This document shows positions 8,503 to 15,744 of a stretch of DNA of 27,085 nucleotides, piece by piece; position 1 is the stretch's first letter; every line of letters starts with the position of its first letter. This DNA is from Saccharicrinis sp050296935 (GTDB lineage Bacteria > Bacteroidota > Bacteroidia > Bacteroidales > Marinilabiliaceae): assembly GCA_050296935.1 (NCBI GenBank), contig JBNKRV010000032.1, positions 1 to 27,085 of the forward strand, read 5' to 3'. The notes beneath the pieces are model-generated. The model ran no database searches. It had not been told where the DNA came from and worked only from the letters and a program-made list of their open reading frames with translations. The position numbers and the translations under genes are program-made.

Positions 8503-9639
8503 ATGAAAACATATCATACACAATACCTGACAATCATACTAATAAGTATTTTTTATGGTTGTAATTCTCAAAGCCAGGAAAGCCTGAACGTAAGTTTAAA
8601 AGATGCTTTTAAGGATAAATTTTATATTGGAACAGCACTTAGTAAAACTCAGATTTCAGATACAATCCAATCGGCTGATATAAATGTTGTAAAAACAAAC
8701 TTTAATGCAATTGTTGCTGAAAACTGTATGAAAAGTGAAGAAATTCAACCTAAAGAAGGGGAATTTGACTTTTCAACAGCAGATAAATTTGTAGAATTTG
8801 GCATACAAAATAACATGTTAATTACTGGTCATACATTAATCTGGCATTCTCAGACTCCTGATTGGTTTTTTAAAGACAACTCAGGAAATGATGTTACAAG
8901 AGAAGTAATGATTGAACGTATGCGTAGTCATATACATACAATTGTTGGGAGATATAAAGGTAAAATAAAAGGTTGGGATGTAGTGAATGAGGCCATATTG
9001 GATGATGGCTCATTTCGAAAAAGTAAGTTCTATCGAATTATTGGAGAAGACTATATTAAGCTTGCCTTTGAATTCGCCCATGAAGCTGACCCAAATGCAG
9101 AATTATATTACAATGATTATTCAATGTCTAATTCTGGCAAAAGAGAAGGTGTTGTAAAAATGGTGCAGAATTTTAAAAAACAAGGCGTACGAATTGACGC
9201 TATTGGTATGCAATCTCATATTGGCCTGGACTTCCCTTTAATTAATGAATTTGAAGAAAGTATTAAAGCATTTAAAGCCACAGGTGTTAAGGTTATGATG
9301 ACCGAATTAGATTTAACTGTATTACCTGTTCCAGACTGGAATGTGGGAGCTGAGGTTTCTGCAAGCTTTGAATATAAAGAGAAATTAAATCCATATTCGA
9401 AAGGTTTACCAGATTCTGTAAACATCGCTTTTGAAAATCGTTATATCGATTTTTTTAAGCTATTCCTAAAATATCAAGATTGTATTACGAGAGTTACTCT
9501 TTGGGGAGTAAATGATAACCAAACATGGAGAAACAATTGGCCGGTATCTGGAAGAACTGATTACCCTTTGTTATTCGATCGTAACAACCATGCTAAACCC
9601 GTTGTTGAGAAAATTATAGCATTAACAAAAAACAATTAA
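8503..9639 (+). CDS. GH10 endo-beta-1,4-xylanase, lipoprotein
   Basis: A family 10 xylanase that cuts the xylan backbone. The ATG at 8503 is preferred to 8479, because it gives a compact lipoprotein signal (MKTYHTQYLTIILISIFYGC) with the lipobox cysteine at residue 20. Hallmarks in order: GHTLIWHSQTPDWFF; GWDVVNEAI with acid/base Glu163; YNDYSM; QSHIGL; VMMTELDLT with nucleophile Glu268; and LWGVNDNQTW near the end. The domain is complete and single. An insert follows the nucleophile strand (PDWNVGAEVSASFEYKEKLN), as in many Bacteroidota GH10 proteins. Lipid anchoring could place it in the outer membrane; whether it faces the surface is unknown, as no obvious surface-export acidic motif follows the cysteine. 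The gap of 121 bases after the symporter is the longest within the cluster. Confidence 0.93.
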   Translation: MKTYHTQYLTIILISIFYGCNSQSQESLNVSLKDAFKDKFYIGTALSKTQISDTIQSADINVVKTNFNAIVAENCMKSEEIQPKEGEFDFSTADKFVEFGIQNNMLITGHTLIWHSQTPDWFFKDNSGNDVTREVMIERMRSHIHTIVGRYKGKIKGWDVVNEAILDDGSFRKSKFYRIIGEDYIKLAFEFAHEADPNAELYYNDYSMSNSGKREGVVKMVQNFKKQGVRIDAIGMQSHIGLDFPLINEFEESIKAFKATGVKVMMTELDLTVLPVPDWNVGAEVSASFEYKEKLNPYSKGLPDSVNIAFENRYIDFFKLFLKYQDCITRVTLWGVNDNQTWRNNWPVSGRTDYPLLFDRNNHAKPVVEKIIALTKNN

Positions 9640-9664
9640 TAGTAATCAAAAAAGAAATATTAAA

Positions 9665-10633
9665 ATGTCAGAACCTAGATATTTAGTAGAACACTTATAC
9701 ACAGCTGATCCTGCTGTGCATGTTTTTAACGGAAAACTTTACATATACCCATCTCATGATGTTGAATCAGGAATACCTGAAAATGATAACGGCGATCATT
9801 TTGATATGCGTGATTATCACGTATTTTCCATGGATGATATTGATGGAAAAGTAACAGATCATGGTGTTGCATTGGATGTAAAGGATATTCCCTGGGCAGG
9901 AAGACAGCTGTGGGATTGTGATTGTGCATACAAAAATGGAAAATATTACCTCTATTTCCCTTTAAAGGATCAAACTGATATTTTCAGAATCGGAGTAGCT
10001 ATCAGTGATAAACCTGAAGGACCATTTATTCCTCAGGATAGTCCTATAAAAGGTAGTTACTCCATTGATCCGTCTATATTTTGTGATGACGATGGCCAAC
10101 AATACATGTATTTTGGTGGAATATGGGGTGGTCAACTACAAAGATACCGAGACAATAAGGCGATTGAATGCGGTCAGGAACCTCATGACGAAGAACCTGC
10201 TTTACCTTCGAGAGTTGTAAAATTGGATGATGGCATGCTGTCTTTTGCTGAAGAGCCAAAACCTATTGTTATTCTGGATGAAAATGGAGAAATAATTAAA
10301 GCAGGAGATCATGATCGTCGCTTCTTTGAAGCCTCATGGATGCACAAATACAATGGAAAGTACTATTTTTCTTATTCTACAGGCAATACTCATAAATTAT
10401 GTTATGCTACAGGAGATTCTCCTTATGGACCATTTACCTTTCAAGGTGTGATTCTGACTCCAGTAGTTGGATGGACTACACACCATTGTATAACAGAGTT
10501 TAAAGGTAAATGGTACTTATTTTATCATGATTGTGTTCCTTCTGAAGGCAAAACCTGGTTACGTAGTTTAAAGGTAATCGAGCTTGAGTATGATGAAAAC
10601 GGACAAATAAAAACAATTGATGGATTAAAATAA
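9665..10633 (+). CDS. GH43 beta-xylosidase/alpha-L-arabinofuranosidase, cytosolic
   Basis: A 322-residue single-domain family 43 glycoside hydrolase. The three catalytic acids of the five-bladed propeller are visible: Asp15 (YTADPAVHVF, base), Asp135 (SIDPSIFCDDDG, pKa modulator) and Glu222 (RRFFEASWMHKYNGKYY, acid). There is no signal peptide or extra C-terminal beta-sandwich domain. It therefore works in the cytosol on short products imported by the GPH symporter, most likely as a beta-xylosidase, though arabinofuranosidase activity is equally compatible with the fold. It starts 25 bases after the GH10 stop and is the last gene of the cluster. No strong terminator is seen before the repeat that begins at 10687. 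Confidence 0.9.
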   Translation: MSEPRYLVEHLYTADPAVHVFNGKLYIYPSHDVESGIPENDNGDHFDMRDYHVFSMDDIDGKVTDHGVALDVKDIPWAGRQLWDCDCAYKNGKYYLYFPLKDQTDIFRIGVAISDKPEGPFIPQDSPIKGSYSIDPSIFCDDDGQQYMYFGGIWGGQLQRYRDNKAIECGQEPHDEEPALPSRVVKLDDGMLSFAEEPKPIVILDENGEIIKAGDHDRRFFEASWMHKYNGKYYFSYSTGNTHKLCYATGDSPYGPFTFQGVILTPVVGWTTHHCITEFKGKWYLFYHDCVPSEGKTWLRSLKVIELEYDENGQIKTIDGLK

Positions 10634-10686
10634 ACAACTTAATTATAATTGAGGTGTACACTTAAATAGAAATGAATAAGGACTAA

Positions 10687-11072
10687 TAACCTGAGTTCGA
10701 TTAAAATTTTTAGCATTCAGATTGACATAAAAGGCTGATATACAAGGTGAATTTTGCAGGGCTAGCTCGCTAGCTCGATAAATTTAACGAAGTAGATCAG
10801 CCTTTTATGCAAAGCATGAGAGTTTCCGCTTATAATTATTGCGATAAGTGAATGTAGAAGCAAAGTTTACTTTGATTATGCTGAACGCAGCAATAATCAG
10901 GAACTAAACAGCGATCTTCTTCCTGAAAATTATTCAAAACAGCCCGCTATTCTTTCATAATTTTCAGTTGAATCTCACTATTTATAGGCGGTCTGAAACA
11001 TAGTTCTATCGAATACCTTATAAAAAAATAATTAATGAGGTAAATCCAAAATTTTATGTCGAACTCAGGTTA
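10687..11072. mobile_element. MITE-like structured repeat with terminal inverted repeats
   Basis: A 386-base element bounded by TAACCTGAGTTCGA (10687-10700) and its reverse complement TCGAACTCAGGTTA (11059-11072), with one to two further matched blocks (AAAATTTT) inside each end. It has no ORF of note. Internally it is highly structured: 14-base perfect arms CATAAAAGGCTGAT (10726-10739) / ATCAGCCTTTTATG (10796-10809) enclose a GCTAGCTC tandem; CAAAGT/ACTTTG make a small hairpin near 10862; and 11-base arms CTGAAAATTAT (10923-10933) / ATAATTTTCAG (10957-10967) make a third. A relative starts at 26951. It fits a non-autonomous transposable element or a REP-like structured repeat; no transposase is in the window, and a target duplication is not clear. 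Confidence 0.6.
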
Positions 11073-11192
11073 ATAATAAATCCTACCCCAAAAACATTTT
11101 TGTTATTTAATCAAAACGGAAAGGTTAGATACTAATATAGGCTGCAGACCTATTTTAAATTTAACTCACAAAATGGGTTAAAAGTATGGATC

Positions 11193-11225
11193 AAAAAAAT
11201 CCCTTCCTGAATCAAGAAGGGATTT
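11193..11225 (-). terminator. Rho-independent terminator for the small HTH gene
   Basis: On the minus strand a 10-base perfect stem (AAATCCCTTC / GAAGGGATTT, loop of nine) is followed by a T run (the A run at 11193-11199 on the plus strand). It lies 26 bases beyond the stop codon of the minus-strand helix-turn-helix gene. Confidence 0.8.
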
Positions 11226-11250
11226 TAAATTTTGTTGATGCTATGGGAAA

Positions 11251-11427
11251 TTATTTCGGTTCCCAGAAACATCGTTTTGGAGAAACAATTAATTCCTCCT
11301 TTTTAAGTTTTGACATACCTTTGTCCACCTCTTTACGCTCGAGTCCGGTTAATTCAACAATCTTTCCGGCATTAAGTGGTTGTCCGGCTTTTTTCATGGT
11401 TTCCAAAATTTGTTCTGTTATTTCCAT
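11251..11427 (-). CDS. Small winged-helix/HTH-type protein (58 aa)
   Basis: A short minus-strand gene of 58 residues. It begins MEITEQILETMKKAGQPLNA and continues GKIVELTGLERKEVDKGMSK, then ends with LKKEELIVSPKRCFWEPK. This has the shape of a compact winged helix: helix 1 (EQILETMKKAG), helix-turn-helix (AGKIVELTGLERKEVDKGMSKL) and a short wing (EELIVSPKRCFWEPK). Such small proteins are common in Bacteroidota and are usually annotated as putative transcriptional regulators; the target is unknown. A strong terminator follows it at 11193-11225, which supports expression on this strand. The overlapping plus-strand frame (11186-11437) is an artefact of this gene and its terminator. Confidence 0.75.
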   Translation of the reverse strand: MEITEQILETMKKAGQPLNAGKIVELTGLERKEVDKGMSKLKKEELIVSPKRCFWEPK

Positions 11428-11545
11428 CTGGGTATAATAAAAATTAAAATCAACAAATAATAATATCAGTAAACAAAGGTATCAAGTTATTTTTTGTTCA
11501 AAAAAATCATAACAATTTACTCTAATACATTTACCTTCTTCGAAG

Positions 11546-12121
11546 TTAAAACCTCACATTTACCCCCAGGTTAAAATATGTAACGCCAAAACCGAGTTCT
11601 GCAAAAGCCCCTACTCTATTGTTGATGGCATACCTGATTCCTGCAAAAATATCGGTGGCAAGTTTTGTTCTGGTTTCCTTTTCTTTGCCCCCGGTTAAAG
11701 GGTTGGTGAATTTTAAAGTTTGAAACCTGGCTCCTACAAACATACCGGCATATAAGTCAACCTTATTCCATTCGCTACTTTCAGTAAGTTCAACCATATC
11801 AAAGTGATATGCCACTCTTGGCCCCAATACCACATAATGGTAATCATCACTATAGGGAGTATTTAAATACCGGTAGTCGTAATCAGATCCTGCATAGGAT
11901 AATATACCACCTGCACTTATATAGCCCACTCCTAATTTATCGGTATATCCATAATCATAGGTAGCAGTAATAGCCATATTCCGTGAAGTATAATCGTAAC
12001 CGGTAATAGCAGGAATTCCCACGGCTATACCTAAACTCTGCTCACCCTTTTTCATAGGTTGTGCATATCCTTTAACCCCGATTGTTAATGCAAAAACAAT
12101 GAATACGATGGTTTTTCTCAT
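11546..12121 (-). CDS. Outer-membrane beta-barrel protein
   Basis: A 191-residue exported protein. The signal peptide is MRKTIVFIVFALTIGVKGYA with cleavage before QP. The remainder alternates short amphipathic strands rich in Gly, Tyr and Phe (GIAVGIPAITGYDYTS, VGYISAGGILSYAGSDYDYR, VDLYAGMFVGARFQTLKF) and ends in GVTYFNLGVNVRF. A terminal aromatic residue after a beta strand is the usual outer-membrane insertion signal. It matches small 8-strand barrels of the OmpW/OMP_b-brl type. The function is unknown. It is divergently transcribed from panB with a shared 160-base promoter region. Confidence 0.8.
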   Translation of the reverse strand: MRKTIVFIVFALTIGVKGYAQPMKKGEQSLGIAVGIPAITGYDYTSRNMAITATYDYGYTDKLGVGYISAGGILSYAGSDYDYRYLNTPYSDDYHYVVLGPRVAYHFDMVELTESSEWNKVDLYAGMFVGARFQTLKFTNPLTGGKEKETRTKLATDIFAGIRYAINNRVGAFAELGFGVTYFNLGVNVRF

Positions 12122-12196
12122 AATTAAAGATTTTAATGTTGTTTTTCTTTGTTGTGTTTAAAACAATATCCCTCTGATATTTATCTCTTAAACGTC

Positions 12197-12204
12197 CAAA
12201 AGTA
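12197..12204 (-). promoter_or_regulatory. Candidate -7 element for the outer-membrane barrel gene
   Basis: Read on the minus strand this is TACTTTTG, matching TAnnTTTG, 75 bases before the barrel gene's start codon. No clear -33 element accompanies it. Confidence 0.25.
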
Positions 12205-12243
12205 AAAAATATTAGAAATAAATCTTTGTATATAAGTATTTAG

Positions 12244-12251
12244 TAACTTTG
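12244..12251 (+). promoter_or_regulatory. Candidate -7 promoter element for panB
   Basis: TAACTTTG matches the Bacteroidota TAnnTTTG element and lies 30 bases before the panB start. A TTTG at 12225-12228 lies upstream, slightly closer than the usual -33 spacing. Confidence 0.4.
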
Positions 12252-12281
12252 TCGCCACAAATAAATTTAAAATAAGGTATA

Positions 12282-13100
12282 ATGTCTGTAGCAATGAATC
12301 GCCAGAAAAAGGTGACCACTCACGTATTGAGTGAAATGAAGCATAATAAAGAAAAAATTGCCATGTTAACCGCATATGATTATTCATTGGCTAAAATTGT
12401 GGATCAATCGGGTATTGATGTGATTTTGGTAGGTGATTCTGCTTCGAATGTTATGGCTGGATGGGAAACGACTTTACCTATCACTCTTGATCAGATGATT
12501 TATCACGGAGCATCAGTTGTAAGAGCTGTGAATCGCGCTTTAGTTGTGGTAGACATGCCTTTTGGAACTTACCAGGGCAATTCAAAAGAGGCGCTGACTT
12601 CTGCTATCAGAATTATGAAGGAAACGGCAGCAGATAGTGTGAAGCTGGAAGGTGGTAGTGAAATTGTAGAATCTGTAGTAAGAATTATATCTGCGGGTAT
12701 ACCGGTTATGGGACACCTTGGGTTAACTCCGCAATCTATACATAAATTTGGTACTTATACTGTAAGAGCCAAACAAGAAGAAGAAGCAAATAAACTTATT
12801 AAAGATGCGCATTTGCTTCAGGAAGCAGGATGTTTTGCTATCGTTCTTGAAAAAATTCCTGCCGAATTAGCTGCTCGTGTAGCCAGCGAACTAACAATTC
12901 CTATTATTGGTATAGGAGCCGGTAGCGGTGCGGATGGTCAGGTATTGGTTTTACACGATATGCTGGGCATTAACCAGGAGTTTTCTCCTCGGTTTTTACG
13001 TAGATATCATAACCTTTTTGCTGAAATAAGCGGGGCGGTTGGTAATTATATTAATGATGTTAAATCGGTTGATTTCCCGAACGAAAGAGAACAGTATTAG
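12282..13100 (+). CDS. panB: 3-methyl-2-oxobutanoate hydroxymethyltransferase (PanB)
   Basis: Ketopantoate hydroxymethyltransferase. It adds a hydroxymethyl group from 5,10-methylenetetrahydrofolate to 2-oxoisovalerate, the first committed step of pantothenate and coenzyme A synthesis. At 272 residues it is full length. The conserved metal and catalytic residues are all where the TIM-barrel family has them: Asp52 in LVGDSASNV, Asp91 in VVVDMPFGTYQ, Glu123 in SVKLEGG and the general base Glu190 in AIVLEKIP. PVMGHLGLTPQSIHKFG and IGIGAGSGADGQVLVLHDMLG are also family signatures. No panC or panD is beside it, so it is not in a pantothenate operon here. It is cytosolic, with a housekeeping role. 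Confidence 0.97.
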   Translation: MSVAMNRQKKVTTHVLSEMKHNKEKIAMLTAYDYSLAKIVDQSGIDVILVGDSASNVMAGWETTLPITLDQMIYHGASVVRAVNRALVVVDMPFGTYQGNSKEALTSAIRIMKETAADSVKLEGGSEIVESVVRIISAGIPVMGHLGLTPQSIHKFGTYTVRAKQEEEANKLIKDAHLLQEAGCFAIVLEKIPAELAARVASELTIPIIGIGAGSGADGQVLVLHDMLGINQEFSPRFLRRYHNLFAEISGAVGNYINDVKSVDFPNEREQY

Positions 13101-13226
13101 CAGTATACAATCATCAGTAAACAGTTTGTAGTCAACAGAAAACTGTATCGACTAAGAATTGTGGAAAAAAAGGCAAACCGGGGAAAAGGCAGCTGAGTTA
13201 AACATGAAACTAAGAACTAAAATTAA

Positions 13227-13907
13227 ATGGAAATATTATTTGAAGACAATCATATAATTGCAGTATATAAAACCAATTCTGAGATTGTTCAGGGTGACAA
13301 GACCGGTGACGAGGCCTTGAGCGATAAAGTAAAGGCTTACATTAAGAAAAAATACAATAAACCGGGTGATGTATACCTTGGTGTTGTTCATCGTATCGAC
13401 CGTCCGGTTAGTGGCATTGTACTTTTTGCACGAACCAGCAAGGCGGCTACCCGGTTGAGCAAGATGTTTCTGGATAAGGAGATCAAGAAAACATACTGGG
13501 CCATTGTTAAAAACTTACCCGCTGAAGATCAGGGAACGCTTAAGCATTACATGATTAAGAATCAGGAGAAAAACAGATCAAAAGCATTTGACACAAACCG
13601 TAAAAATGCCAAGGAAGCCATTCTTAATTATAAGCTTATATCAAGTTCTGCAAATTATCATCTTCTGGAAATTGACTTAGAAACCGGCAGGCATCATCAG
13701 ATCAGATGTCAGCTGGCTAAAATTGGTTGTCCTATTCGTGGCGACTTAAAATACGGAGCAGCCCGATCATTAAAAGGTGGAGGTATTAATCTTCATGCCA
13801 AAAAAATTGAATTTATACATCCGGTTAAAAAGGAACCTATTGTTATTGATTGCAGACCTCCTAAAGAAGAGGGTTTATGGAATGAATTTGATAATGTGAT
13901 GAAATAA
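13227..13907 (+). CDS. RluA family RNA pseudouridine synthase
   Basis: A 226-residue pseudouridine synthase of the RluA family, isomerising uridines in rRNA or tRNA. The catalytic motif is VVHRIDRPVSGIVLFARTSKAA, with the catalytic aspartate at residue 58. ETGRHHQIRCQLAKIG is motif III, and LHAKKIEFIHPV comes near the end. No N-terminal S4 domain is present, so it resembles the short RluA/TruC-like branch rather than RluC/RluD. The target nucleotide cannot be assigned. It begins 126 bases after panB on the same strand and is followed by a strong terminator at 13929-13961. Confidence 0.93.
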   Translation: MEILFEDNHIIAVYKTNSEIVQGDKTGDEALSDKVKAYIKKKYNKPGDVYLGVVHRIDRPVSGIVLFARTSKAATRLSKMFLDKEIKKTYWAIVKNLPAEDQGTLKHYMIKNQEKNRSKAFDTNRKNAKEAILNYKLISSSANYHLLEIDLETGRHHQIRCQLAKIGCPIRGDLKYGAARSLKGGGINLHAKKIEFIHPVKKEPIVIDCRPPKEEGLWNEFDNVMK

Positions 13908-13928
13908 AATGCATCTGTAAAATATAAT

Positions 13929-13961
13929 AAAGACAACCTCAGAATAATGGTTGTCTTTTTT
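13929..13961 (+). terminator. Rho-independent terminator after the RluA-type gene
   Basis: AAAGACAACC and GGTTGTCTTT form a 10-base perfect stem with a 10-base loop, followed by a T run. It lies 21 bases after the pseudouridine synthase stop and just beyond the stop of the converging cytidine deaminase gene, so it may serve both strands. Confidence 0.85.
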
Positions 13962-13972
13962 GTTTCATTAAA

Positions 13973-14458
13973 TTACTTTAACAACGACTCACCTGTAAAA
14001 TATAAAGGCAGAAAATCATTAGCTTTTTTAAATACCAGTATTTCAAGTTCGCTATCTAAAAGAGTTTTAATATTTGTTTTATAACGAGATTCTGTTTCAA
14101 TCATCACCTGCCTGCAGGCTCCGCATGGCGAAATTGGTATCTGGGTTGGTTTTCCATTATTCAAAGCTGAAATAGCCAATTTAACAATTGCTATATCCGG
14201 GTGTTGTGAGTTACTCCAAAAAATAGCAGTTCGTTCAGCACATAATCCTGATGGATAGGCTGCATTTTCCTGATTCGTTCCGGTAATAATTTCACCGTTT
14301 TCCAATAAAAGAGCTACCCCGACTTTAAAGTTTGAATATGGTGCATAAGCATTTGCAGTGGCATTACGAGCCGCTATTATCAGATTCTGCTCATCCTGCA
14401 ACAACTCCTCCAGCTTATCGTATTTATATATGGTTGTTTTTATTTCAATCTTTCCCAT
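13973..14458 (-). CDS. cdd: Cytidine deaminase
   Basis: A 161-residue cytidine/deoxycytidine deaminase of the zinc-dependent family, converting cytidine to uridine in pyrimidine salvage. The first zinc-site motif is AYPSGLCAERTAIFW, with ligand Cys73 and catalytic Glu75. The second is ISPCGACRQVM, with Cys112 and Cys115, giving the all-cysteine site of homotetrameric enzymes. AYAPYSNFKVGVALL near residue 45 is the substrate-binding segment. Length and motifs are complete. It converges on the pseudouridine synthase gene across a shared terminator; its upstream side is a 320-base gap shared with the glucosaminidase gene. Confidence 0.95.
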   Translation of the reverse strand: MGKIEIKTTIYKYDKLEELLQDEQNLIIAARNATANAYAPYSNFKVGVALLLENGEIITGTNQENAAYPSGLCAERTAIFWSNSQHPDIAIVKLAISALNNGKPTQIPISPCGACRQVMIETESRYKTNIKTLLDSELEILVFKKANDFLPLYFTGESLLK

Positions 14459-14778
14459 GTTATTATCATTTATTAAAACATCAATCCATTCATGATGCAG
14501 CGTCTTTCATTTGAGGAATTATTAACCTTCAGAGTTGTTCTATTCCTGTTTTTCAATTATGGTATTAAAACAAATTAATTCAAATATAATGTATTGATTC
14601 ATTATTTCATTCAGCAAAACTCTTATATATCATGACTCTTAAATAAATATGCTACCTCAGTTAATAACAGCAAAATCAATATTCAACAAAATAAAGCTTA
14701 AGAGATTTACGTTTACAGGATTAAAATGGCTCCATTTTTTTATATTTGTGGTCAATACAAAATAAATGATTTTTAAGC
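14459..14778. promoter_or_regulatory. Divergent promoter region, cdd / glucosaminidase
   Basis: An A/T-rich 320-base gap between divergent genes. On the minus strand TATATTTG (plus coordinates 14581-14588) is a TAnnTTTG match for cdd, though 122 bases from its start. On the plus strand TATATTTG at 14741-14748 lies 30 bases before the glucosaminidase start, with a TTTAC at 14706-14715 at roughly the right distance for a weak -33. A 27-codon frame at 14492 has no sign of being real. No other structure was seen. Confidence 0.35.
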
Positions 14779-15732
14779 ATGAGGAAGTTAATTCAATTAT
14801 CTGCAATAATTTGGTTATTGGGAACTTATACTAGTGCTATTGCACAAAACAGTTCTTTAACCAGCGCAGATTACATTAATAAGTACAGTGAATTAGCTGT
14901 AAAAGAAATGAAGCGTGTAGGTATTCCTGCAAGTATTATATTGGCGCAAGGCATGCTGGAATCAGGTAATGGCAACTCTACTTTAGCAAGAAAATCAAAC
15001 AACCATTTTGGTATTAAATGTCATAACGATTGGGATGGTAAACGTGTTTATCATGATGACGACCGCAAGGGGGAGTGCTTTAGAAAGTACAAATCAGTTT
15101 ACGAATCCTATCTGGATCATTCTGATTTTTTAATGTGTAAAAAACGCTATGCTCCTTTATTCAAACTCAAAACAACTGATTACAAAGGATGGGCGCATGG
15201 TTTGAAAAAAGCTGGTTATGCTACCGATCCTAATTACGCAAAAAGACTAATAAATATTATCGAAGAAAATGGTTTACACAAATTTGATAATGGAAATGTT
15301 AAGGTAAAACATGCAAACAATGTTTCTCCTTCTAAGTCTGGTAGCAACAACGTTGACAACTTTACTGTAAATGCGTTTGAAACACACAAAATTGAGATAA
15401 ATAATGGCGTAAAGTATATTACTCTTAAAGAGGAAGACTCTGTTCATGATATTTGCAATGAACTTGGCTTAAAAGAATGGGAATTATACAGTTACAATGA
15501 TATCTCTCAAGGCGAAAACATATCCCGATACAAATACTTATATGTTCAGCCCAAAAGAAATAAGGCCCATAGAAAACATAGAATTCATAGAATAAAACCA
15601 GGTGAAAATCTGCATTATATTTCTCAAAAGTATGGTGTGAAAATGAAAAGGTTATTAAAATATAATAATATGAAAGAAGGGGATAAAGTTGAAGCTGGTA
15701 TGGTTATTCAACTTAGAAAAAGAAAGAAATAG
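14779..15732 (+). CDS. Secreted N-acetylglucosaminidase with LysM repeats
   Basis: A 317-residue exported peptidoglycan hydrolase. The signal peptide (MRKLIQLSAIIWLLGTYTSA, cut after AIAQ) is followed by a glucosaminidase domain (PF01832 type) at about residues 30-168. The catalytic glutamate is Glu61 in ILAQGMLESGNGNSTLA; NNHFGIKCHNDW, then YESYLDHSDFL and GWAHGLKKAGYATDP complete the fold. A clear LysM domain occupies the C-terminus (HRIKPGENLHYISQKYGVKM), and a weaker LysM-like segment lies around residues 211-256. It would cleave GlcNAc-MurNAc bonds in the periplasm during wall remodelling. The next gene starts 12 bases later and is probably cotranscribed. Confidence 0.92.
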   Translation: MRKLIQLSAIIWLLGTYTSAIAQNSSLTSADYINKYSELAVKEMKRVGIPASIILAQGMLESGNGNSTLARKSNNHFGIKCHNDWDGKRVYHDDDRKGECFRKYKSVYESYLDHSDFLMCKKRYAPLFKLKTTDYKGWAHGLKKAGYATDPNYAKRLINIIEENGLHKFDNGNVKVKHANNVSPSKSGSNNVDNFTVNAFETHKIEINNGVKYITLKEEDSVHDICNELGLKEWELYSYNDISQGENISRYKYLYVQPKRNKAHRKHRIHRIKPGENLHYISQKYGVKMKRLLKYNNMKEGDKVEAGMVIQLRKRKK

Positions 15733-15744
15733 AATCCTTTGAGT

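Noticed and set aside
11186..11437. Plus-strand frame of 83 codons
   Set aside because: It overlaps the terminator and the minus-strand HTH gene, has no recognisable domain, and its composition is explained as the reverse complement of that gene.
14492..14575. 27-codon frame in the cdd/glucosaminidase gap
   Set aside because: No ribosome-binding site, no terminator and no recognisable motif; length is expected by chance in A/T-rich DNA.
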